This document shows, in pieces, positions 1-6,908 of a DNA stretch of 16,487 nucleotides. Every line of letters begins with the position of its first letter. Position 1 is the stretch's first letter. The position numbers and the translations under genes are program-made. A model generated the notes under the pieces. It worked only from the letters and a program-made list of their open reading frames with translations. It ran no database searches and had not been told where the DNA came from. This stretch comes from WHSM01 sp050701635 (lineage in GTDB: Bacteria > Actinomycetota > Actinomycetes > Mycobacteriales > Micromonosporaceae), in assembly GCA_050701635.1 (NCBI GenBank), contig JBOGDF010000090.1, forward strand, positions 1-16,487, read 5' to 3'.

Positions 1-2
1 GC

Positions 3-170
3 GTCAGCCCGCCACCGGGCGCCAGCGGGAGCGCATCGGTGCCGCAGTCGCCGTACTCGGCGGCGCCGGCGCACCAGACGTCGCCCGAGTCGGCGTACCC
101 GGCCACGCCGCCGGCGTACGGTCAGTCGCCGTATCCGCAGGGGCAGCAGCCGGGCGGCAGGCACGGCTGA
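3..170 (+). CDS. C-terminal tail of a Pro/Tyr/Gln-rich protein (partial at window start)
   Basis: An open frame enters from the left edge (first whole codon at base 3) and stops at TGA 168-170. The 55 visible residues are low complexity, dominated by Pro, Ser, Ala, Gln, Tyr and Gly, with degenerate units such as PQSPYS and GQSPYPQG. Tails of this type are common at the ends of actinobacterial membrane or cell-envelope proteins, but no folded domain lies inside the window, so I cannot name the protein. The open frame alone is weak evidence at this GC content. The repeated Tyr-Pro units and the following gene on the same strand are what make it believable. Confidence 0.45.
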   Translation, partial: VSPPPGASGSASVPQSPYSAAPAHQTSPESAYPATPPAYGQSPYPQGQQPGGRHG

Positions 171-253
171 CGGTTCGGCGTACGCTCCGATGACACCCGC
201 TCCACCCGCGTCCGGCGGCGCGGGACACCGACCGTGGGTAGGTGATGACTGCG

Positions 254-439
254 ATGACCGACACGCCACCGGTCCCGGGCGGCGAGCCCGCCCGCCGCCG
301 CAAGAGCCGCCGGGAGAAGATCCACGAGGAGATCGCCCGCAACCGTGCCGGCGACTACACGGTGCCCACCTGGGTGCTGTTCCTGGCGTTGGTCGCGATG
401 GTCGGCGGACTGGTGCTGATCGTCGTACTGTCCCGGTGA
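254..439 (+). CDS. Small single-pass membrane protein of unknown function
   Basis: A protein of about 61 residues. The first 25-30 residues are hydrophilic and very basic (RRRKSRREKIHEEIARNR). A motif GDYTVPTW then leads into one hydrophobic helix of about 20 residues and a short positive end (LSR). This predicts a membrane anchor with a cytoplasmic basic N-terminus. GTG 242, ATG 245 and ATG 254 are all in frame. I prefer ATG 254 because the purine-rich GTAGGTG (238-244) sits about 9 nt before it, whereas it would overlap the two earlier starts. The GEYTVPTW-like small protein is, as I recall, recurrent in Micromonosporaceae, but I cannot assign a role. It converges on the sigma-factor gene, with only 16 bp between the stops. 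Confidence 0.7.
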   Translation: MTDTPPVPGGEPARRRKSRREKIHEEIARNRAGDYTVPTWVLFLALVAMVGGLVLIVVLSR

Positions 440-455
440 CCCCGGCGCGGACCGC

Positions 456-1685
456 TCAGAGCTGAACGTTGAGCGCGTCCCGCCGGCGCCGTAAGAACGC
501 CTGTTCGGCGGCGTTGTCGGTACGTTCGATCGCCGCGGCGTACGCCGTCGCCGCCTCGGCGTCGCGTCCCAGCCGGCGCAGCAGGTCGGCGCGGATCGCG
601 TGGAACAGGTGGTAGCGCTCCAGCGCCAGCTCGTCCACCAGCAGCAACGCCGCAGCGGGTCCCTCCAGCTCCGCGATCGCCACCGCCCGGTGCAGCGCGG
701 TCACCGGGTTCGGGGCGATGGCGAGCAGGTGGTTGTACAGGGTCAGGATCTGGCGCCAGTCGGTATCGGCCACCGACGGTGCGTCGCTGTGCACCGCGCT
801 GATCGCCGCCTGGAGCTGGTACGGACCGGGCTGGTCGCGGCGGACGCAGCGGCGTACCAACTCCTGGCCTTCGGTGATCAGCTCCCGGTCCCAGGCGGTG
901 CGGTCCTGGTCGGCGAGCAGCACCAGCTCACCGTCGACGCCGGTACGCGTCGCCCGGCGGGACTCAGTCAGCAGCATCAGCGCGAGCAGGCCGGTCGCTT
1001 CCGGCTCGTCGGGCATCAGCTCGGTGACCAGCCGCCCCAGCCGGATCGCCTCCCGGCACAGGTCTTCCCGGATCAGCGCGTCGCCGGAGCTGGCGGCGTA
1101 CCCCTCGTTGAAGATCAGGTAGATCACCGCCAGCACCGCCGTGACCCGCTCCGGCAGGTCCGCCTCGTACGGCACCCGGTACGGGATCCGCGCGTCGCGG
1201 ATCTTGCCCTTCGCGCGTACCAACCGCTGGGCCATGGTGGGCTCGGGGACCAGGAAGGCGCGCGCGATCTCGGCGGTGGACAGGCCCCCCAGCAGCCGCA
1301 ACGTGAGCGCGACCCGGGCGGCGGGGGCGAGCGCGGGGTGGCAGCAGGTGAAGATCAGGCGCAGCCGGTCGTCCTGCACAGCGCCCTCCTCTTCCGGTAC
1401 GTCAGGGGTCTGCAGCAGCGCCGCCTGGGCGTGCCGGTGCTGGCGGGAAGCCTCCCGCCGGAGCTTGTCGATCGCCCGGTTGCGGGCGGTGGTGATGATC
1501 CAGCCGGCGGGGCTGGGGGGCAGCCCCGCCGACGGCCAGCGCTGTACCGCCGCGGTGAACGCGTCCTGAACCGCCTCCTCGGCGACGTCGATGTCGCCGA
1601 AGACCCGGACCAGTACGGAGACCGCGCGCCCGTACTCGGCGCGGAACACCTGCGCGATCTCCGCGGCGGACAGCGGATCGGGCAT
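456..1685 (-). CDS. ECF42-type RNA polymerase sigma factor with C-terminal TPR extension
   Basis: A 409-residue extracytoplasmic-function sigma factor, about twice the size of an ordinary ECF sigma because of a long C-terminal half. Sigma region 2 covers about residues 10-78 (AEEAVQDAF, then GWIITTARNRAIDKLRRE). Sigma region 4 covers about 110-165 (LTLRLLGGLSTAEIARAF with PEPTMAQRLVRAKGKI). The remainder (about 175-409) carries the family hallmarks IFNEGYAAS, HRAVAIAELEG and a TPR-like end. This architecture, next to a DGPF/YCII gene, matches the ECF42 group, which lacks a classical anti-sigma factor. A longer frame exists upstream (GTG 1745), but homologous sequence begins at MPDPLS. There the ATG (1685-1683) overlaps the stop of the upstream gene by one base (TGATG), implying translational coupling. 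Its target is probably its own operon promoter near 2100 (inference). Confidence 0.93.
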   Translation of the reverse strand: MPDPLSAAEIAQVFRAEYGRAVSVLVRVFGDIDVAEEAVQDAFTAAVQRWPSAGLPPSPAGWIITTARNRAIDKLRREASRQHRHAQAALLQTPDVPEEEGAVQDDRLRLIFTCCHPALAPAARVALTLRLLGGLSTAEIARAFLVPEPTMAQRLVRAKGKIRDARIPYRVPYEADLPERVTAVLAVIYLIFNEGYAASSGDALIREDLCREAIRLGRLVTELMPDEPEATGLLALMLLTESRRATRTGVDGELVLLADQDRTAWDRELITEGQELVRRCVRRDQPGPYQLQAAISAVHSDAPSVADTDWRQILTLYNHLLAIAPNPVTALHRAVAIAELEGPAAALLLVDELALERYHLFHAIRADLLRRLGRDAEAATAYAAAIERTDNAAEQAFLRRRRDALNVQL

Positions 1686-2023
1686 CACCAGAAGGGGCGC
1701 AGCTCGATCGGCAGCGTGCTGGCGGCGGCGTACTTGCGGCCCCACTCCAGCGCGGCGTCGAGGTCGGGGGCTTCGATGATGGTGAAGCCGCCGAGATACT
1801 CCTTGCCTTCGATGTAGGGCCCGTCGGTGACGAGCACGTCGTCGCCCTTGGCGTGCAGCACGGTGGCGGTGCTCTGCGGGTGCAGCCCGCCGGAGAACAC
1901 GAACGCGCCGGCGTCCTTCATCTCCTGCTCCAGCGCACCCAGCGCCGCCATGATCGGGTCGAGGATCTCCGGCGGGGGCGGCTCGCCGTCGGGCTGGTAC
2001 ATGGCCAACAGGTACTTCGTCAT
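1685..2023 (-). CDS. YCII-related (DGPF-domain) protein, ECF42 partner
   Basis: A 112-residue protein of the YCII/DGPF family, a compact ferredoxin-like fold. Visible hallmarks are the N-terminal strand MTKYLLAMY, FSGGLHP (residues 43-49), and the signature TDGPYIEGKEYLGGF (66-80), where the usual DGPF reads DGPY. The family's biochemical role is not settled. In the E. coli and Haemophilus YCII proteins a His-Asp pair has been proposed as catalytic. A strong ribosome site GAGGAGG (2037-2031) lies 7 nt before the ATG, and the 3' end overlaps the sigma-factor ATG. In Streptomyces, DGPF genes are the main targets of ECF42 sigma factors, so the pair is probably an autoregulated operon. Confidence 0.93.
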   Translation of the reverse strand: MTKYLLAMYQPDGEPPPPEILDPIMAALGALEQEMKDAGAFVFSGGLHPQSTATVLHAKGDDVLVTDGPYIEGKEYLGGFTIIEAPDLDAALEWGRKYAAASTLPIELRPFW

Positions 2024-2074
2024 CGCGATTCCTCCTCGTAGCGGACGTTACGGTCGGACCGGTTCATCTGCTAC

Positions 2075-2100
2075 ACGAACGGCTGCACACCCGATCGACA
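2075..2100 (-). promoter_or_regulatory. Candidate ECF42-dependent promoter of the YCII-sigma operon
   Basis: Reading leftward on the minus strand, TGTCGA (2100-2095) is followed after 17 nt by CGTG (2077-2074), within a Cs/Gs-poor TCGTGTAG. As I recall, the published ECF42 promoter motif has TGTCGA at -35 and a short CGA/CGT-type -10. Start of transcription would fall near 2065, leaving a leader of about 40 nt that contains the GAGGAGG ribosome site. The -35 match is exact and the -10 match is loose. Confidence 0.55.
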
Positions 2101-2111
2101 CCGCCGCCGAA

Positions 2112-3182
2112 CTATTTTCCGAGCAGTCCGGCGGCGTACCGGCCCGCGGCGGCGGCGGCCAGGAAGTACGCGGTGTCGGCGTCCAGCCCCCGTCCCATCG
2201 TGGACAACCTCACCGGCAGCTTGGTGAGCGCGTCGTACAGACCATCCGTGGGTACGCGGACCAGCCGGTGCCGTGCCGCCAGCGGCGCCAGCGCGGCATC
2301 CACCTCGGCGGCCAGCGACGGCTCCAGTGGCACCGGCACCACCAGCTCGGCCGCCGCCAGCGCCACCCTCCCGTACGCCGTCAGGCTGTGATGCGACACT
2401 CCGCGGTGCCGGGGACGCGGGTCGGCGTCGGAGATCCGCAGCGACCCGACGGGCCGTCCGCCGAGCGCCGCGACCGCGTTCACGGCTTCGCCGACCTCGA
2501 CCCCGGAGAAGCCCCACGGCGTACCGGTGCCGAGGTTTCCCGGGCCCTGCGCCACGATCGCCACGTCGGCGTGCAGCGCGTGCCGAGCCGCCAGCAGTCC
2601 GGTGTGTACGTTGGTCGCCTCCAGCTCCCCGCCGAACGCCTGCCCGGCGGTCACGGTGCCCGCCAGCCGGTCGCTGAGCTCCGACAGGCTGCGGCTGAAC
2701 CACGCCGGCAGCGCACCGCCGTCGGTCATCACGTACGCCACCTTCGCCTCGGGCGCGTCCGCCCAGATCCCGGCCAGGATCGCCGGCAGCGCGGAGTGCA
2801 GGTCGGCGATCACCACCGGCATGTTCCCGATGTCGTCCGCCGCCTCCAGTGCGGCCCGGTGCGGCGAGTCGTCCTCGTCGGCGGCCAGCACGATCGTCTG
2901 CAGCGGCGTGTACCGGGCCTTCACCACGTGCCCGGGCCCGGTCGGATCTTCAGGCAGCCGATCCGGTAGCGCCACCACGAAGGCGTACCCCCCGGTGCCC
3001 AGCCCCATCGTCAGCGCACCCACGTTGAGCAGCACGCGGTCGCCGGCAACCGGCTCGCCGACCAGCTCCGGGTACGCCAGCGCGCGTACCTGCCCCAGGT
3101 CCGCCACCTCGGCGGTCAGCTCCATCGCGCCGCGCCACGCGCGACCCACCGATACCACAGTTCCCGATCTCCATCGCACCAC
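2112..3182 (-). CDS. DUF3866 family protein
   Basis: A 356-residue soluble protein of the actinobacterial DUF3866 family, function unknown. It begins VVRWRSGTVVSVGRAW, the typical N-terminal beta-rich segment. It continues with a nucleotide-binding-looking core: HVVKARYTPLQT, then DIGNMPVVIADLHSALPA, VAYVMTDGGALP and a Gly-rich GPGNLGTGTPWGFSG. These motifs suggest a Rossmann-like or ligand-binding enzyme fold, but no catalytic assignment is justified. GTG 3182 is chosen over GTG 3179 because TACGGT (3195-3190) stands exactly 7 nt before it, as expected for a leaderless transcript, and there is no ribosome site. It is divergent from pafB, with 72 bp between them. Confidence 0.85.
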   Translation of the reverse strand: MVRWRSGTVVSVGRAWRGAMELTAEVADLGQVRALAYPELVGEPVAGDRVLLNVGALTMGLGTGGYAFVVALPDRLPEDPTGPGHVVKARYTPLQTIVLAADEDDSPHRAALEAADDIGNMPVVIADLHSALPAILAGIWADAPEAKVAYVMTDGGALPAWFSRSLSELSDRLAGTVTAGQAFGGELEATNVHTGLLAARHALHADVAIVAQGPGNLGTGTPWGFSGVEVGEAVNAVAALGGRPVGSLRISDADPRPRHRGVSHHSLTAYGRVALAAAELVVPVPLEPSLAAEVDAALAPLAARHRLVRVPTDGLYDALTKLPVRLSTMGRGLDADTAYFLAAAAAGRYAAGLLGK

Positions 3183-3189
3183 GCACAGC

Positions 3190-3195
3190 ACCGTA
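3190..3195 (-). promoter_or_regulatory. Leaderless -10 box of the DUF3866 gene
   Basis: TACGGT on the minus strand ends 7 nt before GTG 3182. The spacing puts the transcription start on or next to the start codon. No clear TTGAC-like -35 is visible. Confidence 0.5.
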
Positions 3196-3241
3196 GCGGG
3201 TTTCACCGGTGCGGATACCGCGGCAGCCCGGTCGACGCTGC

Positions 3242-3247
3242 TAGCGT
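3242..3247 (+). promoter_or_regulatory. Leaderless -10 box of pafB
   Basis: TAGCGT is followed by 7 nt (CGGTGGG) and the GTG start of pafB at 3255. The same hexamer and spacing recur before the LLM-class gene at 11646. No convincing -35 is seen, and I see no PafBC-type (RecA-NDp) TTGTCRGTG element upstream. Confidence 0.55.
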
Positions 3248-3254
3248 CGGTGGG

Positions 3255-4265
3255 GTGTCCCGCAGCCGTACCGAACGCCTCGTCAACCTGGTGATCTGCC
3301 TGCTGTCCACGCGGCGGTTCCTCACCGCCGCGCAGATCGCCCAGACCGTGCCGGGGTACGAGCACGACCCCTCCGACGTACGGGACCACGAGGCGTTCCA
3401 GCGCAAGTTCGAGCGCGACAAGGCGGAGCTGCGCGAGCTCGGCGTACCGCTGGAGACCGGGTCAGCCAGCGTGTTCGACACCGAGCCCGGCTACCGGATC
3501 GCCCGCCCCGACTACGCGCTGCCGGATGTCCTGCTGGAGCCGGACGAGGCCGCGGCGGTGGGGATCGCCGGACGGCTGTGGCAGCACGCCGGCCTCGCCT
3601 CGGCGGCCTCGTCCGGGCTGCTGAAGCTGCGCGCCGCCGGCGTGGAGGTGGACCACCAGGCCACCCTCGGGATCGAGCCGGTGGTGACGGTGGAGCCGAC
3701 GTTCTCGCCGCTCACCGGCGCCGCCGCGGACCGGCAGGCGGTCAGCTTCGACTACCGGGCCCCCGAGGCGGACGAGTCGATGACCCGGCGGCTGCAGCCC
3801 TGGGGCGTGGTGTGCTGGCGCGGCAAGTGGTATGTGGTCGGCCACGACCTGGACCGTGACGCGGCCCGCTGCTTCCGGCTCTCCCGGATCCAGGGGGCGG
3901 TACGCCGGATCGGCCGACGCGGCGCGTACCAGCTGCCCGAGGGCGTCAACCTGATCGACTACGTCGCCAGCTGGTCCGGCCCGCGCGAACACGCCGGGCG
4001 GGCCACCGTACGGCTGCGTCCCGGCCGCGCCGCCGGCGTACGCCGCTGGGCCGAGCGGACCGACGACCCGGACGTTGTGGTGCTGCGCTACTCCGACGCC
4101 GAGTCGCTCGCCGGTTACCTGCTCGGGTACGGCGCCGACGTGGTCGTGCTCGACCCGCCCGAGGTACGCAAGGCCGTGATCGTGTTGCTGGAGGAGACCG
4201 CCGAGCGCTATCCGTCGGTCGAGGGCGTGCCTGCCGAGGAACAGACCGGGGTGGCGCTGCGATGA
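3255..4265 (+). CDS. pafB: PafB, WYL-domain transcriptional regulator of the DNA damage response
   Basis: A 336-residue protein. The N-terminal winged helix-turn-helix (about 1-70) starts SRSRTERLVNLVICLLSTRR and contains AAQIAQTVPGY. The WYL domain is at about 155-220 (FDYRAPE, then CWRGKWYVVGHDLDRDA and FRLSRI). The C-terminal WCX-type domain runs to the end. In mycobacteria PafB and PafC form a heterodimer that activates many DNA-repair genes independently of LexA, with WYL domains sensing single-stranded DNA. The GTG start is supported by the leaderless -10 at 3242. The last bases overlap pafC in an ATGA arrangement (4262-4265), so the two are coupled for balanced synthesis. pafA, usually just upstream, is not in this window next to pafB; DUF3866 is there instead. 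Confidence 0.95.
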   Translation: MSRSRTERLVNLVICLLSTRRFLTAAQIAQTVPGYEHDPSDVRDHEAFQRKFERDKAELRELGVPLETGSASVFDTEPGYRIARPDYALPDVLLEPDEAAAVGIAGRLWQHAGLASAASSGLLKLRAAGVEVDHQATLGIEPVVTVEPTFSPLTGAAADRQAVSFDYRAPEADESMTRRLQPWGVVCWRGKWYVVGHDLDRDAARCFRLSRIQGAVRRIGRRGAYQLPEGVNLIDYVASWSGPREHAGRATVRLRPGRAAGVRRWAERTDDPDVVVLRYSDAESLAGYLLGYGADVVVLDPPEVRKAVIVLLEETAERYPSVEGVPAEEQTGVALR

Positions 4266-5224
4266 CCGCCAGCGTGGACCGGCTGTCGCGGCTGCTGAAT
4301 CTGGTGCCGTACCTGCTGGGGCGGCCCGGGATCCGGATCGCGGACGCCGCCGGCGACCTCGGGGTGAGCGAGAAGCAGCTGCGGGACGATCTGGAGCTGC
4401 TCTGGGTGTGCGGGCTGCCCGGGTACGGCCCCGGCGACCTGATCGACATGTCGTTCGACGGCGACTCGGTGACGATCACGTACGACGCCGGGATCGACCG
4501 TCCGCTCCGGCTGACCCCGGACGAGGCGCTGGCGCTGATCGTGGCGCTGCGGCTGGTCGCCGAGACCCCGGCGCTGCCCAACCGGGGCTCCGTGGAGCGG
4601 GCGCTCGCCAAGATCGAGTCGGCCGCGGGAGACGCCGCCGACACCGCCGGCCGGGTCGCCGTACGGCTGCCCGCCAACACCGATCGGCTGGCCGAGGTGC
4701 AGGGCGCGGTGGAGCGCGGGAAGGCGCTGCGGATCACGTACTACACGGCGGGGCGGGACGAGACCACCGAGCGGGTGGTGGACCCGATGCGGGTGCTGTT
4801 CGCGTCCGGGCGGGCGTACCTGGAGGCGTGGTGCCGGCGCGCTGAGGGCGTACGGCTGTTCCGGCTGGACCGGCTCGACGCGCTCACCGAGCTGGACGAG
4901 CCGGCCGCGCCGCCACCGCAGGCGCAGCCCACCGACGTACGCGACGGCGTGTTCACCCCGACCCCGGATCTGCCCCTGGTGACGTTGCGGGTGGGGCGCC
5001 ACACCCGGTGGATCACCGAGTACTACCCGTGCGAGCACGTGGTGGCCGAGCCGGACGGGCACTGGCAGGTGACGCTGCGGGCGTCGGATCTGCAGTGGGC
5101 GCGCCGGCTGGTGCTCGGGCTCGGGCCCAGCGTCGAGGTGGTCGCGCCGGGGGAGCTGGCGGCGGCGATCGGCAACGAGGCGCGATCGGCCCTGGCGGCG
5201 TACCGCGGCGATGGGTCGGTTTAG
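4262..5224 (+). CDS. pafC: PafC, WYL-domain transcriptional regulator, partner of PafB
   Basis: A 320-residue partner of PafB with the same order of parts. The N-terminal wHTH (about 1-65) contains VDRLSRLLNLVPYLLGRPG and IADAAGDLGVSEKQLRDDL. The WYL domain is at about 155-215 (LRITYYTAGRDE, VDPMRVLFASGRAYLEAW, RLFRLDRLDAL). A WCX-like C-terminal domain holds HTRWITEYYPCE and the ending LAAYRGDGSV. At the WYL signature the residues read AYL. It starts on the ATG that overlaps the pafB stop, so it needs no ribosome site of its own. The stop TAG (5222-5224) sits inside sequence that may also serve as start signal for the next gene. Confidence 0.95.
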   Translation: MTASVDRLSRLLNLVPYLLGRPGIRIADAAGDLGVSEKQLRDDLELLWVCGLPGYGPGDLIDMSFDGDSVTITYDAGIDRPLRLTPDEALALIVALRLVAETPALPNRGSVERALAKIESAAGDAADTAGRVAVRLPANTDRLAEVQGAVERGKALRITYYTAGRDETTERVVDPMRVLFASGRAYLEAWCRRAEGVRLFRLDRLDALTELDEPAAPPPQAQPTDVRDGVFTPTPDLPLVTLRVGRHTRWITEYYPCEHVVAEPDGHWQVTLRASDLQWARRLVLGLGPSVEVVAPGELAAAIGNEARSALAAYRGDGSV

Positions 5225-5234
5225 GGTGTTCGAC

Positions 5235-5513
5235 GTGGACACGGTGGTGTGGGGCCTCGAGCTGGTCTGGTGGCTGGTGATCGGGATCGTGCTGCTCGCG
5301 CTGGTGCTGCTCGTGCTGGCGATCCTGCCGGTGGTACGCCGGCTACCCGCGCTGCGGCGCGGGGGAGGACGGCTGCACGCCCTGAACGCCGGATTGGAAA
5401 CCCTGCAGGAACGTTCGGCGGTGTTGCAGCAGCGCTCGGACGAGCTGGCAGCCAAGACCACCGAGATGCAGGCACGGGTGGCGCGTCTCAAGGGCGCACG
5501 CACTCGGACATAG
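5235..5513 (+). CDS. Small membrane-anchored coiled-coil protein of unknown function
   Basis: About 92 residues. The N-terminus VDTVVWGLELVWW runs into one strongly hydrophobic helix (about 9-35, Leu/Val/Ile-rich). A short basic stretch (VVRRLPALRR) follows, then a Leu/Gln/Glu-rich region at about 48-88 (LETLQERSAVLQQRSDELAAK) with heptad spacing that predicts a coiled coil. ATG 5211, GTG 5226 and GTG 5235 are in frame. I prefer 5235 because AGGGTG (5223-5228) could be its ribosome site, and equally TAGGGT (5222-5227) lies 7 nt upstream as a leaderless -10. It lies between pafC and tatA. The layout is superficially TatB-like, but the TatB hinge residues are missing. Confidence 0.75.
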   Translation: MDTVVWGLELVWWLVIGIVLLALVLLVLAILPVVRRLPALRRGGGRLHALNAGLETLQERSAVLQQRSDELAAKTTEMQARVARLKGARTRT

Positions 5514-5553
5514 CGGACTAATCACGTCACCGCAGGATGTCAGGGACGCCGGG

Positions 5554-5582
5554 AAGACGCTGGCCGCGCAGACACGTACGAT
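5554..5582 (+). promoter_or_regulatory. Candidate promoter of tatA
   Basis: AAGACG (5554-5559) and TACGAT (5577-5582) are separated by 17 nt. They match 4 of 6 bases of a TTGACG -35 and all three fixed bases of a TANNNT -10. Predicted start near 5589 gives a leader of about 28 nt carrying GGAGG (5603-5607) before ATG 5617. This would let tatA-tatC be transcribed apart from pafBC. Confidence 0.4.
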
Positions 5583-5616
5583 GGGCACCGTCCGTCCCGC
5601 CTGGAGGTAGCACGTT

Positions 5617-5892
5617 ATGGGCATGCTGAAGCCGTGGCACATCATCGTTCTGGTGGTCGTGCTCATCCTGCTGTTCGGCGCCAAGCGGCTGCCGGACGCC
5701 GCGCGCGGGCTCGGCCGCTCGCTGCGGATCCTCAAGGCCGAGACCAAGAACCTGTCCGAGGACGACGTCGACGCCAAGGCCGACGCGCAGACCACCCGTC
5801 AGCCGCTGTCGCCGACGACGATCGAGGGTGAACCGACCGACGCGACGCCGTCGGCCGAGAAGCCGCCCGCCGAGAAGCAGCGCGACCGGTAG
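5617..5892 (+). CDS. tatA: Sec-independent protein translocase subunit TatA
   Basis: A 91-residue TatA, the pore-forming or membrane-weakening subunit of the twin-arginine system that exports folded proteins. The N-terminal transmembrane helix (about 7-20, IIVLVVVLILLF) ends at the conserved FG hinge (residues 20-21). The amphipathic helix AKRLPDAARGLGRSLRILKAE follows, then a charged, unstructured tail with TPSAEKPPAEK. The start is supported by GGAGG (5603-5607) 9 nt upstream; a second ATG two codons later is less well spaced. tatC follows after 23 bp. No separate tatB is present here. Confidence 0.95.
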   Translation: MGMLKPWHIIVLVVVLILLFGAKRLPDAARGLGRSLRILKAETKNLSEDDVDAKADAQTTRQPLSPTTIEGEPTDATPSAEKPPAEKQRDR

Positions 5893-5915
5893 CGGCCAGC
5901 CGTCATCCTGACCCC

Positions 5916-6908
5916 GTGAGTCCGCTGATTCGCCGGCGGCGCCAGACGCAGTTCGCCAAGGCCGCCGAAGGCTCCATGACCTTGATGGAGCATCTGCGCG
6001 AGCTGCGCAGCCGGCTGTTCAAGGGCTGCCTCGGCATCCTGGTCGGCCTGGTCGTCTCGTTCTACTTCGCCAGCGACATCCTGAAGTTCCTCAACGCTCC
6101 GTACTGTGAGTACAAGGCGAACCACGACCGGCTGACCGGTCCGTGCGGCTTCAACGCGACCTCGCCGATCGACATCTTCCTGCTCGACCTGCGGGTCAGC
6201 CTGTACGCCGGGCTGATCCTCAGCGCCCCGATCTGGCTCTACCAGCTCTGGGCCTTCATCGCGCCCGGGCTGCACAGCAAGGAACGGCGCTACACGTACT
6301 ACTTCGTCGCCGCCGCCACGCCGCTGTTCTTCGCCGGCGCCGGGCTGGCGTACGTGGTGGTCGACAAGGGCATGGCGTTCCTGATGGGGCTGGCCAGCTC
6401 GTACGACATCCGGCTCGACATCGGCGGCTACTTCAACTTCGTCACCAACATGATCCTGCTGTTCGGGTTCGGTTTCGAGTTCCCGCTCGCGGTGGTGGCG
6501 CTCAACCTGGTCGGCATGGCGAGCGCGAAGCGGCTGCTCGGCTGGTGGCGGATCGCGGTGCTGCTGTGCTTCGTGTTCGCCGCGGTGGTGACGCCGACCC
6601 CGGACCCGTTCGGGATGACCGCGTTGGCGATCCCGATGAGCGGGCTCTACTTCGCGGCGGTCGGGGTCGCGTTCCTCAACGACCGGCGCCGTGGCAAGCG
6701 TGACGAGTACGCCAACCTCTCCGACGACGAGGCGTCCAGCATCGACGACTCCGCCCCGGTCGAGGGCGCTACGCCGATCGAGGATGCCTCGCCGATCGAC
6801 GAGGTGACCGCGATCGACGATCCGACGCCGATCTCTCCGGCACCGGCGGGCGAGACGGAGCCGCCGAAACCGCCGCGCCGCGACATCAGCGACGACGACA
6901 TCACGTAG
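5916..6908 (+). CDS. tatC: Sec-independent protein translocase subunit TatC
   Basis: A 330-residue TatC, the polytopic receptor for twin-arginine signal peptides. Conserved parts are the N-terminal MEHLRELRSRL (24-34), the first periplasmic loop, IWLYQLWAFIAPGL (106-119), the functionally important Glu in FGFEFP (185-190), and VVTPTPDPF (224-232). Six hydrophobic helices fit the family up to about residue 255. After the last helix comes an unusually long acidic tail (about 262-330) with loosely repeated units GATPIEDASPIDE and AIDDPTPI, ending in RRDISDDDIT. The GTG start has no good ribosome site; CATCCT lies 6 nt upstream. The 3' end overlaps the convergent GlpD-like gene by 8 bp. Confidence 0.95.
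   Translation: MSPLIRRRRQTQFAKAAEGSMTLMEHLRELRSRLFKGCLGILVGLVVSFYFASDILKFLNAPYCEYKANHDRLTGPCGFNATSPIDIFLLDLRVSLYAGLILSAPIWLYQLWAFIAPGLHSKERRYTYYFVAAATPLFFAGAGLAYVVVDKGMAFLMGLASSYDIRLDIGGYFNFVTNMILLFGFGFEFPLAVVALNLVGMASAKRLLGWWRIAVLLCFVFAAVVTPTPDPFGMTALAIPMSGLYFAAVGVAFLNDRRRGKRDEYANLSDDEASSIDDSAPVEGATPIEDASPIDEVTAIDDPTPISPAPAGETEPPKPPRRDISDDDIT

Noticed and set aside
600..1817. Plus-strand open frame of about 400 codons opposite the sigma factor
   Set aside because: Arg/Gly/Gln-rich composition typical of an antisense shadow; the opposite strand encodes a full ECF42-type protein.
3235..3240. TCGAC-type sequence as a second ECF42 promoter ahead of pafB
   Set aside because: The plus-strand sequence lacks the TGTCGA order and has no matching -10 at the right spacing; the TAGCGT box explains the start better.
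3183..3254. PafBC-dependent (RecA-NDp) promoter near pafB or other genes
   Set aside because: I looked for TTGTCRGTG before the TANNNT boxes and found no convincing match at pafB, DUF2268, LLM-class or helY promoters.
5235..5513. Small protein next to tatA as a TatB
   Set aside because: One membrane helix followed by a helical region fits loosely, but the FG hinge and Pro/amphipathic helix of TatB are missing and the tail is a simple coiled coil.
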